A DNA stretch of 64,000 nucleotides from Chlorophyllum brunneum (GCA_963576785.1 OY756139.1:4278001-4342000), one strand, 5' to 3'; positions 45,023-55,365 are shown, counted from the stretch's first letter. Notes: a model not told the origin generated them from the sequence alone. A program made the numbers and translations.

Positions 45023-45037
45023 TTGTTAAAGAGTGTC
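45023..45037 (-). repeat. LINE target-site duplication, 5' copy (15 bp)
   Basis: Reverse complement of 34351-34365, in GypA-2 gag at the 5' end of L3. Confidence 0.88.
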
Positions 45038-45468
45038 CACAAGGACATTGCTCTCCACCAATTGTCAAACTTGGTTCTATCTCCATTGAAGTATCCTGGT
45101 TCTGGTGCTAGGTTCTTTGGGAAGTTGATTTCATTGGCCATTTCTAATTCTGTCTCGGGTTCACTGTGTTTGTTCTCATGGGTTTTGGCAACTTCTGTAT
45201 TGGATAGGGCTTCAGCAATTTCTGTATCGAATGGGGTTTCGGCAACTTCTATGTCAGATGTGGCTTTGGCAATTTCTGTATTGAATAGGGTCTCGAAAAG
45301 AGCTGTGTCTTCGTCTACGCTGTGGTCAGATTTCTGCCGTTTAAGGCCTTCAGGGATATCTGGTTCTGTTCATCATTTGGATCCAGTGGTTATGGGCAAT
45401 CCCTGGATGTCTGTTGGTCTTGGAGCTCTTGGTCTTCTTGGTGTTCTCGATGAGCTACTGCTGCTCAT
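45023..45468 (-). pseudogene. GypA-2 gag, N-terminal half
   Basis: SSSSSSRTPRRPRAPRPTD start, acidic repeat zone, then NLAPEPGYFNGDRTKFDNWW and the LINE insertion. Continues at 34351. One TGA at an Arg position. Confidence 0.82.
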
Positions 45469-45561
45469 ATACTGTTGTCCTGGTCAAAGGCTATTATTCC
45501 AAGCCTAACTATGAATAGTGGCACCTCTCTTGTAAGGTGAGTCAAATGACACTTTACCAAA

Positions 45562-45695
45562 TGTTACAACCTGAGTCTACAACTCAGGTAGCAAGTCTTT
45601 GGATAAAGACAAGAAGGTAGAGAAAAGAGGAAGGGATAATACAATTGGTAAAGTGTAGGGAATATATCAAGTATTACTACACTTTATATACTAGT
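45562..45695 (-). repeat. GypA-2 5' LTR, truncated (134 bp)
   Basis: TGTTACAACC to TATATACTAGT, interrupted by the GypC-1 terminus TGTTACAG. Confidence 0.85.
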
Positions 45696-46832
45696 TGTTA
45701 CAGATTTGGCTACTAAGGGCAATCGAAGAGGATGTGACCTCTAGGGTATGGCCTTAATACCTATCTCAGCCAAGTAACCAGATAAGCAAATGTTATCAAA
45801 CTGTCATTACTCAACCAAGAAATGGGAATCCCATTTATCTCATAGCTCTGAGTGATGAGGGTGAGTAGAGAATAAGCAGTTAAGCAATCTTCTATTGATT
45901 GACAGCAACTGTCAATGGAAACTCTTCTTGGGCAATCAAGAAGGCTATCCTTGTAGAAGATCAAAGCTTAAGCTTTGACTTCCTAATACAGTTGGCTGAT
46001 TATACTAACTACTTCTTTTTCTATAAATACTACGGAGTATAGATAATGAGACTGAAACATGTTTCACAATGTGAAACCGATAGATATGAAACTCAAGACA
46101 AAACACTACTAAAGATAGACATGAAACTGATAAAGGTGAAACAACTAAATATAAAGCAAAGTGAAACTGATGAAGGTGAAATGGATGAGTGCTTAGTCAT
46201 CCTCAGAGATCTCAGATGATGATGATAGAGATTTATCAGAACAGCTGCAGTCACAAGACGTGCAGGACGAGGTGGTAGAGGGTGATGATGACAATGGTGG
46301 CAATGGAAGAACTGCATCCATAGGATGATCAGAGTCAGATGATAAGGATAACGTTGATGCGATTGGTTCTTCGGAGAGGTAAGACTCAGGCAACTTGACA
46401 AAGGCTTGAGTAGATTGCAATAGTAGATGGGGAGAGTCATTGCTGTCACTACTGGGTACAGCAGGTTTGTTGTCTGGTGATAAGTCCCTAGGTCACATCT
46501 CTATACAATAGATTCCATTGGTGACTTGTTGGTGAATGAGCGCTTCGAGTGCTGGACCACAAGTGTACATGTAGGGGTGGATGTACTACATAGTTTCTTT
46601 GGTAGTAGGACATGCTTTCCAACTGTTATTCCAAGTGCTGTAGAGGTTGTTCTCAATGGTGCATAAGTAGAGTCCATTGGTATTGCATACATGTAAGTAT
46701 GGTACATATTTCCAAGCTAGTCAAAGTAGAGAGTCAATGACAGTGTCATTGGATCATGGTGGTAGGACAAGTGGTATTACTTCTGGAAACTTGTTGTAAC
46801 CCCTGACATAGGTTCGAGGTTCAGACATAACA
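45696..46832 (-). repeat. GypC-1 3' LTR (1137 bp)
   Basis: Plus-strand ends TGTTACAG and CATAACA. Matches 50354-51489 inverted throughout. Contains the C-terminal ORF3 codons, a GTTTCA cluster, a TATA region and the self-priming anchor AGATCAAAGCTT (45958-45969). Confidence 0.8.
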
Positions 46833-46884
46833 TTATTCCCTTTGTTAGTAATGAATTCCATTTTGTTACATTCAATCTTGGGCA

Positions 46885-46885
<1 letters not shown>

Positions 46886-46917
<32 letters not shown>

Positions 46918-49548
46918 CAACAATTTATATAGCAGTGCTCGACTGCAGTCTGCATGTACATATATACAAAGGTAGAACATACAGAATGTTCAGAGTAAGG
47001 AAAGTAGACTAAACATAGACTAACCCCATGAAACTCGACGCCATCTAGAACATACACTAGAGGGATGTTTGGTACCTAAGTTGAATGGCAGGAAGAAGAA
47101 TGAGATGAATTTGGAGAGAGAGAGTGAAGGAGAGAAATTGATAGAAAGGAACTATCGACTTGCAAACACAAGGGAGAACAATGAACGGTACTAGCGTGTG
47201 GGAGGGCTTTTGCCCAGACACCACGGGAATGATGGACACTGAATGAAAACTATATAAAATAGTAGACGAGCAAGGGAAGGAGAGATAGAGAAATGGGAAT
47301 GAAATCCATAACTAGGAGAACATAAGAAAAAGAGAAAAAGAAAAGGATTCACACAGGCACAGACCCAAACCTCTGATGGACTTGATGACAATGTAGCAGG
47401 GGTATTGAACTGGTGCAGAAACAAGAGCAATCAGGCTCCGGGGGGAAGCTGAACGTGGTAGGGTTATGATGCAAGAAGTTGACTAGTGCCTTGATGGTGT
47501 CGATGCCAAGATGATGATCGAAGGTGTTACAATAATAGAGGATGTGCGACCTAGTCTGGACCATTTGATTGGCATAGTGGTGGCAAGATAGGTTCTTGTT
47601 GGGGAAGAACCATAGTCGGTATTCACCAATTGGGGCATGGCATAGGATGGCACAACATGCTCTTGTGAAGAGCTGTGGCTGGTAACCGCATTCTCGTATC
47701 CAGGGACTGGACTTGATGTGCGACAGTAAAGCAGAGGCTCCATTTGCTCACACTAGGAGGTAAAGGAAGGAGCTACTGCTGTATTTTTTGAAGCCAAACA
47801 TGGCTTGCCATGTGTGAATGGCTCATTCAGTGGACTTCTTGCATAAGTAGTCTATGGAGTTAGGGACTCGGTGATTTCGACCCTGGTTAGGCCAGGCAAC
47901 TGTTTGGATCCAATTATGTGTGGCTTTTTGTATTCCATATTTGCACTTTGACGGAGTGTGGTAAAACAAGAGGCTGTGTTGGTCAGACTTGTTGAACCAA
48001 GCCAGGAGTGCCTTCAATGTAAGGATAGACTGTTGCTGGCAAGAGTGTGGCAAGCAATCAAGTAGGAGCCGGGAGGCTGTGAGGGAGTCGGTGAACACAT
48101 GAATATGTTTGATCTGGTCATAGTTGTTGGTGGTGAGTACCTTGGTAATTCCCAGGTATTGCACGACCAGTTCTGTGTCAGTCAACATCGTTCCTCCAAG
48201 TCTCTTCATGATAGAGCTCCCTCTGTCTAAGTGTTGAATAGTAGCTGCCACCGTGAACTGGCTAGCAAGTGGGTTTGGGTTGGGGTGGACTGAGCCGTCC
48301 ATGCTGATAATAATGGACTTGAAGTCCATCATCACATTTGTCGTAACATCATCCCAAAGTGTCTTTGAGAGGTGAGGGTTGTCCTGGTTGAATCCTATGA
48401 AAGATACATTAGTAGGGAAGCGGTCAAGTAACCTACATCCGGGCCAGACAGATTTGGAAACAGAGTTAAAATGTTCTATGTACTGAGTCTCGGGGGTGGG
48501 GTGCAAAACATCCATCACAGCTCCAAGTGTCTTCTTCTTCTGAATCTCCATGAAATTCTTGATGTGAAGGCGGTGGGGGGAAGAATGATACTCCTTCATC
48601 AATCTTGCCAATGTATGTTCATCATCCAATGTGTGAAGCCTTGATGTTTGTCGTTTGGCCAACTTTCGGAGGTGGAGTTTGATGGGCATGAGCCCCGCGA
48701 GGGACTTGACACTGCCAGTGGGAGAAGTCCGGAAGGCTCCAGTAATCCAGAGGGCCGCGCTTCACTGTATCTTGTTGAGAATTTTGCAAGTCCCTTTTGT
48801 TCATGACTTGTTGTGAAACCAAAGTTGGTATCCATATGTCGCCACCGGTATGACACACAAACAGTATAGTAATCTTTTATTACCAGGGGACAAACCTTGT
48901 ACAGAGTTCCCTAGCATTTTCATTGCCTTGATCGTTGATATAGCCTTGGCGGAGTAGTAGCGGACATGCTCCTTGAAGGTTAACGTCTGGTCAAAGTAGA
49001 AACTGAGGTAATGCCAGTGGGCTTTTGGTTTGAGAGGGGTGTGGCCAGTGAACGGTGGGGATCCCAAATCAATAGAGGGATTGGAGTCCTGTCTCACATG
49101 TGTGAAGTAATAGACTTCGGACTTACTGTGTTCAATTTCCAGGCCAAATTCATTCATGAGCCACTCCATTTTGTGGTACATGTGTTGAAGTATTTCGATG
49201 TTCCGTTCAAGGGATGGAGATTGCGTGACTAGGGTGCCATCATCTACAAAAGATAGGATATCAAAATCCCATCTGTCATGGTGATCCTCCATATGGACGT
49301 CAAAGATTCGAAGGAGGGGGGCAAGGTACAGGGCAGAGAGAATGGGACTCAGGGCTGAGCCTTGGCCCACTCCCACTGCTGCGTCATATTCTGGGGAGTT
49401 TTCGTTGTTCCACTGGTAGGTAGTGTGGCATTCTTTGAGGTAATTGTTGAAGAATTCCACAATTTGAGGAGGAAATCCCTGCTGACCGAGTATGTCGATA
49501 AGGAGGTCATGGTTAAGGGAGGGGAAGAATTGGGCAACATTGAATGTG
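46886..49548 (-). mobile_element. L4: 5'-truncated LINE in GypC-1 ORF3
   Basis: T run at 46886-46913, with a body like L1. The flanks ATCTTGGGCAG at 46875-46885 and 49549-49559 form an 11-bp target duplication, and the host frame resumes precisely. Confidence 0.9.
47349..49548 (-). pseudogene. L4 ORF2, C-terminal half: RT, RNase H, CCHC
   Basis: Starts inside RT (NVAQFFPSLNHDLL) and runs through GQGSALSPILSALY, FVDDGTLVTQ (~49240) and YGYQLWFHNKS. RNase H follows (MDGSVHPNPN, DTELVVQYLGI, VFTDS; 47823-48689) and then the terminal CCHC region (to 47349). Nearly identical to L1, including SMDGS. Stops near 48799, 47820 and 47750. An artificial frame joins GypC ORF3 to this RT (48801-49934). 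Confidence 0.88.
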
Positions 49549-50357
49549 ATCTTGGGCAGTTGGTAGTAAGGACTGTCCTCAGGGAGTTCTTCAACTCCAT
49601 ACAGTTTGACTGGGTGGTATCTAATGTGATTGGCTGCTTCCAACATCTGAGAAGGGATCCTCGTAATGGCCTTTGTCCTGGTAGGGTGGTAAGGTTGAGG
49701 TGGCAGATGGTAAAGGGGGCGAGATGCTGCTTCAGGTCCTGGTGGTGGCAGTTCTGGAGCACCAGTGTCCATTGGGATGGGGAGGCCCGAGCCTAATAGT
49801 ATGATAGCTTCGAGTACTTGCTCCATTTCTGGAACTGTGAACACAGCTGATGACCTCATCGAGTTGATTGTATAGTTCTTGCATGTTGGGATCCAGTTGT
49901 TGGGTTTGATAAGCCAGAGTGGTAGTTTGGCCATATCATTGTTGGGTCAGCTATCATAGTTGTAGTACAAGTCAAGTATTTTGAGGTTGGGCGCCTCATA
50001 TGGGCTGCCTATGAACTTGTGGAGTCGGGTTAATTGTTGCTGCAGCATAGGAAATCTGGTGGGGTCTTTCATTTTCATGGTCATGATACCGGTGACAATC
50101 TTGGATAGCCCAGTAATAGTTGAGTGGAACTGCAGGTGGTTCATGCTCATATCGAGGTGGGTCATGATGTGCAGGGTGGCCTTGGACAGGCACAGGTTCG
50201 ACGAGTCTATGCTCCATTCGGGCGTCAGTCTGAACCAGAGTTGATTGATGAGTCAGATTGCCATTGTTAGTGGCATCATGGAAAGGAAGGCCTCAAGGGA
50301 TTCTTGATGTAGGATATATGGGGTGAGGCTCTGGTAGAGGTTCTTGAGGCTGGTGTT

Positions 50358-50992
50358 ATGTCCGAACCTCGAACCTACATCAGAGGTTATGACAAGTTTC
50401 CAGAAGTAATACCACTTGTCCCACCACCACAATCCAAGGATGCCATATTGATTCTCTACTTTGACTAGCTTGGAAATATGCACCATACTTACACGTATGC
50501 AACACCAATGGACTCTACTTATGCACCATCGAGAACAACCTCTATGGTGCCTGGAATAATGGTTGGAAAGCACGACCAACTACTGAAGAAACTATGCAGT
50601 ACATCCACCCCTACATGTACACTTGCAGTCCAGCACTCGAAGCGCTCATTCACCAACAAATTGCCGATGGAATCTATTGCATAGAAATGCAACCTAAAGA
50701 CTTATCACCAGACAACAAACCCACCGTACCCAGTAGTGACAGTGACAACTCTCCCCATCCACTATTGCAATCTACTCGAGCCTTTGTCAAGTTACCTGAG
50801 TCCTATCTCTCTGAAGAACCAATCACATCTACGTCATCCCTATCATCCAACTCCAATCATCCTATGGATGCAGTTCTTCCATCACCACTGTCATCCTCAT
50901 CACTTTCTACCACCTCGTCCTACATGTCTTGTGACTGTAGCTGTTCTGATGAATCATCATCATCGTCATCTGAGATCTCTGAGGATGAGTAA
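50358..50992 (+). pseudogene. U3-encoded C-terminal part of GypC ORF3
   Basis: An ATG at 50358, four bases into the LTR, begins MSEPRTYIRGYDKFPEVIPL. A one-base deletion near 50445 shifts to the frame of LAWKYAPYLHVCNTNGLYLC, then HPYMYTCSPALEALIHQQ, then a Ser-rich acidic tail (SCSDESSSSSSEISEDE) to the stop at 50990-50992. It lies upstream of the TATA box, so it would be untranscribed from this LTR; in a 3' LTR it is the end of ORF3. From the CNTNG block on it is free of stops. Confidence 0.6.
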
Positions 50993-51002
50993 GCACTCAT
51001 CC

Positions 51003-51134
51003 GTTTCACCGTCATCAGTTTCACTTCGCTCTATGTTTAGTTGTTTCATCTTTATCAGTTTCACATTTATCTTTAGTAGTGTTTCACCCTGAGTTTCATA
51101 TCTATCAGTTTCACAATGTGAAACGTGTTTCAGT
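51003..51134 (+). promoter_or_regulatory. Cluster of GTTTCA repeats in GypC U3
   Basis: Eight direct GTTTCA copies (51003, 51018, 51042, 51058, 51081, 51093, 51108, 51127) and one inverted GTGAAAC (51118) within 132 bp, 50-180 bp upstream of TATAAAT. Conserved in the other LTR copy. Possible activator-binding array. Confidence 0.5.
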
Positions 51135-51491
51135 CTCATTATCTATACTCTGTAGTATTTATAGAAAAAGAAGTAGTTAGTATAAATAGCCAACTGTATT
51201 AGGAAGTCAAAGCTTAAGCTTTGATCTTCTACAGGGATAGCCTTCTTGATTGCCCAAGAAGAGTTTCTGTTAACAGTTGCTGTCAATCAATAGAAGATTG
51301 CTTAACTGCTTATTCTCTACTCACCCTCATCACTCAGAGCTACGAGATAAATGGGATTCCCATTTCTTGGTTGAGTAACGACAGTTTGATAACATTTGCT
51401 TATCTGGTTACTTGGCTGAGATAGGTATTAAGGCCATACCCTAGAGGTCACATCCTCTTCAATTGCCCTTAGTAGCTGAATCCGTAACAAT

Positions 51492-51503
51492 AGATCAAAG
51501 CTT
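51492..51503 (+). promoter_or_regulatory. GypC-2 self-priming primer-binding site
   Basis: AGATCAAAGCTT, two bases after the LTR, is the exact complement of AAGCTTTGATCT at 51216-51227, 35 nt downstream of the TATA box start. Confidence 0.7.
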
Positions 51504-52126
51504 CCGCTGAGTCATTTCGGCATAGGGAACAAGAACCCCAGTGTTATCTGCGTCATTGCCATTGTCACTAAACAAGGATAACATCTTCCTGCATCATTGC
51601 CATTGTTGCTGTTACAGGAAGCCAAGAAGAGTTGTACACAGTGCCTATCTGCCACATAGGAGCATAACTTGCTATCAGTCACATAGGACCCACACTGCGC
51701 TTGCCAGTACCTGGAGTACCCCTCAAGTTAGTAGGGCTAAGCACAAAGACCTGCTCATAGAATGTATGCTATCGACCAACTTTGTGGTTTCATCCTTGAG
51801 AAGAAGAGAAACTTGCCTGCCACACGTCCCACCTCTGGATTCCTGTTAAGAAGTCCTCTGGTTGAAAGAAGACCCAGAAGGAATGGAAGGTCACAACCAC
51901 TAGGCTATGGAGAAGCCGTCTGTAGAGAAGCTAAACCAAGTGGCTGCCATCTAGTCAGCCAGACAATACTAGCAACTGTGAAGACGCATCATGCCTTGTT
52001 GCTGTTATGCCAGTAACAGATTCCCTTGAAAAGTGAGAGCACTTAGTAGAGGATGCCCTCGAAACCTGTGGTGTATTCCCAGGAAGTATAGGAAGAAGTT
52101 GTGAATAATTGTTGGTGAGATAAAGG
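51504..52126 (+). other. GypC-2 leader, no gene recognised
   Basis: No coding frame of family type. The phrase CATTGCCATTGT occurs twice at about 51553 and 51595. Confidence 0.5.
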
Positions 52127-53569
52127 TGCAACTTGGTCAAGATTGAACAAGTCCAACGTTGCGTGAAGCAAAAGGAGACTACTCCACCTGCACCTCCGGT
52201 CTACTGGACTAGATTGCAATCCAAGGCTGCAGAGCCTTACAGTGTTGAGCCTACTCAACAAACCTCCTAGCAAAACCCAGAACCAGTTCAATATTCCCCA
52301 CCAGCCTCCATCCAACAGTCCACCTCAACCACTTCCCAACCCCTTGAACATCCCTCAACTAGCGCCACAGCTAGTAGGATTAGAACCAGTGAACCTGCCC
52401 CAAGACAGAGTTCAGAGTCTTATCAGACACCTGCTTACATGCAATCCAACTGGGCACAACAAGTGATCTCAAGACAATAATCACAGCAATCCCAGCAATC
52501 CCAGCAGTCTGACCAACAGTACAGAGAACCCATTTCTACTGAGTCTGAACATTCAGACAACCCTGAGCACTCCAAACATGGAAGTGAGCACTCTGAAGAG
52601 CCACCATCCCAGACACCAGAACTTGAGCCCCAATATGAATTCAATGACAACATATCAAATTTACCAAACCCACTTGCTGGAGCCCTCCAGCTACTCCAAG
52701 AACAAAGAGAAAGGGAAGCTCAATGAAGTCAAACCAGCCAGACAACCAACTATCAGTCAACCAGCTATCAGACAACCCAACCAGTGGTACCTGCCAGCAC
52801 CTACCAGCAGATGACTAGAACACCAGGACCTCCAATTACACTCAGGACAACCCAACGGCCACAAACCCGCCAATCATCCCCATCAAACTCCCCAGCAAGC
52901 TTGCCACCAAACTCACCCACAGGATCAAACATACCAGACCCCAAGCTCCCAAAGCCCACCATTTTCTACAGTGACCTGCTTGACTATCCCAACTGGAAGC
53001 AGAACCTCCAGATCTACTTCACATCACAGCTCAACAATCTACCAAATGACGAGTCCAAAATCATGTATGCCCTCCTTAGCATGGAAGGATCAGCCAGAGA
53101 ATGGAAACAAGCCTACACCATCTCACACACCACCAACAATGTCTTCAGCCCCACCCAGACCATCAAACAGTTCCTCACAGAACTTGACACCTCGTTTCTA
53201 CCAGCAAACGACACCCTCGTCGCCATCAATCAACTATCTAATGTCACCCAGAATGGACAACCCACCGCAGTCTATGTCGAGCAATTCAAGAATATGTGTA
53301 CCTGAGCCGGAATCACCCATGCAGAGACCAAAATCATGTTCTTCATTAAAGGACTGGATCTGTATTACAAAAGGCTTGTCTACAGTCAGAACCCTGCCCC
53401 AAACAACATCAATGCTTGGTACACAGCCACGCAAAATGCAGCAACAATGGCACACCTACAACAGAATTTTAGCTCAACAGGACATCATCACTCAGTACGA
53501 CATACCTCCCATCGCTCGAAATATTGCACTCTGAAAGCATCAAGTTCAATGTCTTATGCAAGACCTTAC
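52127..53569 (+). pseudogene. GypC-2 gag, N-terminal and capsid part
   Basis: One frame with four or more stops (TAG or TAA at Gln, TGA at Arg). The N-terminal region is Gln/Ser/Pro-rich (SQQSQQSQQSDQQYREP, ~52475-52530). The capsid-like core follows: PTIFYSDLLDYPNWKQNLQ (~52960-53015), NDESKIMYALLSMEGSAREW, FLTELDTSFLPANDTL and FIKGLDLYYKRLVY. It is cut at the GypA-4 duplication CTTAC and continues in frame at 58366. Confidence 0.75.
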
Positions 53570-53870
53570 TGTTACAAATTGTAGGCCATTCATTTCTATC
53601 ATGCGCCCATTACCTCGTGTACCCTCATACTTGTTTCACCTCCTGTATCACCCCTAGAGGCTATGCCTCTTACCTGACTCCTTCTACTCGTCTCCTATGA
53701 CTCCGTTACTCGACTCCCTTATTATTAGCCCTTACCACTAGTATATAAAGTGTAGTAATACTTGATGTATTCCTTACACTTTACCAATCGTATCATCCCT
53801 TCTTCCTTTCTCTACTTCCTCCCCTTTATCCAAAGGCTTGCAACCTGAGTCAGAGACTAAGGTCGTAACA
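53570..53870 (+). repeat. GypA-4 5' LTR (301 bp)
   Basis: TGTTACAAAT to GGTCGTAACA. TATATAAAG at 53742-53750, anchor ACACTTTACCAA at 53776-53787. Confidence 0.95.
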
Positions 53871-53871
53871 T

Positions 53872-53883
53872 TTGGTAAAGTGT
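53872..53883 (+). promoter_or_regulatory. GypA-4 self-priming primer-binding site
   Basis: TTGGTAAAGTGT, one base inside the LTR, is the exact reverse complement of ACACTTTACCAA (53776-53787), which starts 34 nt after the TATA box start. Confidence 0.8.
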
Positions 53884-53964
53884 CATTTCGACTCACCTTA
53901 CAAGAGAGGTGCCACTATTCGTAGCTAGGCTTGGAATAATAGCCTCCGACCAGGACAACAGTAT

Positions 53965-55365
53965 ATGAGCAGCAGTAGCTCATCGAGAACACCGAGAAGA
54001 CAGAGAGCTCCGAGACCAACAGACATCCAGGGTTCACCCGTAGCAACAGGATCCAAATGATCAACAGAACCAGAAATCCCTGAAGGCCTTAAACGGCAGA
54101 AATCCGAACATAGTGTAGACGAAAACACAGCTCTATTTGAAACCGAATTTGACACAGAAGTCGCCGAGAACACATCCGATATAGATATCGCCGAGACCTA
54201 CGAAGAAGAATCCGAACACAGCACAGACGAAGAACCAGCTCCATTTGAAGAAGAAATCGACACAGCTTTATTTGAAACTGAATTCGACACAGAAGTTGCC
54301 GACGCCACAGCCGATATAGAAATCGCCGAGACCTACGAAAATGAACACAGCGAACCAGAGTTAGAACCAGAAATGACAGATGAAATCAATGTCCCAAAAA
54401 ACCTAGCCCCGGAACCAGGATATTTCAATGGGGATAGGACCAAATTTGACGATTGGTGGAGAGCCATATCCTTATGGCTAATGTTCAACAAGATAGATGA
54501 AGAGGAACAGAAAATAGTAGCCATTTTGGCAAGAATGAAAGGAGGACTAGCAGGTCCTTATGCCAACACACAACTATAAGCCATCCAGAATAAGAAAACA
54601 CCGGCTTGGGAGGACTTCACAAAAGAAGTAGAAGCCACATTCTCCTTGGGGAATAGAAAAGCCATAGCAGAAGGAGAAATAGAAATGTTCAAACAGGGAA
54701 AGAAGAACACAGCAGACTTCTTAATCGAATTTGAGGCATTAAGAGCCCAAGCAGGAACAGATGACACACACACGATATTCCTCCTCAAGCGTCACACCCG
54801 AGCAGACATTATCCAAACCATAGTAGGATATCCGACAACCTCCGTCCCAACAACATATAGTAAATGGAAAACCACGATCCTCGCAGTAGGACAAGGTTAC
54901 GAAGCAACGGACATAACCCGAGGAGATGTCAAAACCACCACCGGAGTTATCTATGGGGGAAGAGGACAACCCATGGAGATAGGACGACAAAGGGCAGACA
55001 CCGATCAGACTGGAAAACCGAGGTGCTACAATTGTAACCTCTATGGGCATATCGCCAAATACTGCAGGAAGAAGACGAAAGTCACGTACACCAAAATAAC
55101 GTGTTACAATTGCGGTAAACAGGGCCATATCTCGAAGAACTGCTGGGCACCCAAGAATGACCAGTGGCACCCAATTGCCTTCCACTCGAGAACAATGACA
55201 CCGGCAGAACGAAATTACCAAATCTACGACAAAGAACTATTGGCAATCCGAGAAGCGATCAAAACTTGGAGACAATATCTACTCGATGCCGACAAACCAT
55301 TCGAGATATGGACAGACCACAAGAACTTGGAATACTTTAGGAAACCGCAACAACTCACAGGATGA
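53965..55365 (+). pseudogene. GypA-4 Gag fused to RNase H (protease and RT deleted)
   Basis: Gag from its family ATG: Ser run, acidic repeats (one more ALFETEFDTEVA unit than GypA-1), capsid core, knuckles CYNCNLYGHIAKYC and CYNCGKQGHISKNC. At about 55155 the sequence jumps from NCWAPK to NDQWHPIAFHSRTM, which in GypA-1 are about 1.7 kb apart. The shared GAA at the junction suggests microhomology-mediated deletion. RNase H C-terminal motifs WTDHKNLEYF follow, then TGA (55363-55365). Stops at 54058 (TGA) and 54577 (TAA). Confidence 0.9.

Larger units (their letters stand above)
45023..45695 (-). mobile_element. GypA-2: 5' part (gag start and truncated 5' LTR)
   Basis: Gag N-terminal half from ATG 45466-45468, primer site complement ACACTTTACCAA (45549-45560), and an LTR from 45562 cut at 45695 by GypC-1. 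Confidence 0.85.
45696..50353 (-). mobile_element. GypC-1: 3' end of a gypsy-like element (ORF3 and 3' LTR)
   Basis: A 1137-bp 3' LTR (45696-46832) and upstream ORF3 (to 50353), interrupted by L4. The LTR pairs with the 5' LTR of GypC-2 (50354-51489) in inverted orientation. The 5' part is absent: GypC-2 begins abruptly at 50354. Confidence 0.75.
46193..50353 (-). pseudogene. GypC-1 ORF3, extends into the LTR; split by L4
   Basis: One frame from 50353 to the stop at 46193, once L4 is removed. It includes NLYQSLTPYILHQESLEAF, SMNHLQFHSTITGLSKI, RFPMLQQQLTRLHKFIG, a PELPPPGPEAASRP linker and YYQLPKI (L4 site). After L4 it continues ECNKMEFITNKG, crosses the LTR border at VMSEPRTYVRGY, and ends in a Ser/Cys/Asp-rich tail (CTSCDCSCSD, SEISEDD). 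At least 485 codons, roughly 210 of them in U3. Its stops are TGA or TAG at Arg, Gln or Trp-like positions. No known domain recognised. Position after pol is inferred from GypA and GypB. Confidence 0.6.
50354..51489 (+). repeat. GypC-2 5' LTR (1136 bp)
   Basis: TGTTATGTCC to AATCCGTAACA. TATAAAT at 51181, GTTTCA cluster before it, anchor AAGCTTTGATCT at 51216-51227, and a matching primer site just downstream of the LTR. About the same length as 45696-46832. Confidence 0.8.

Noticed and set aside
44857..45141. A Gag-RT fusion protein of 94 aa
   Set aside because: Chance frame across the L3 insertion junction in GypA-2 gag.
48801..49934. A 377-aa gene on the minus strand
   Set aside because: It is a chance fusion of GypC-1 ORF3 with the RT of the inserted LINE L4. 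The target duplication marks the junction.
45696..51489. Foldback or TIR DNA transposon with 1.1-kb terminal inverted repeats
   Set aside because: The arms have LTR-type ends, a TATA box, and a primer site matching the LTR, followed by gag and protease. They are two LTRs in opposite orientation.
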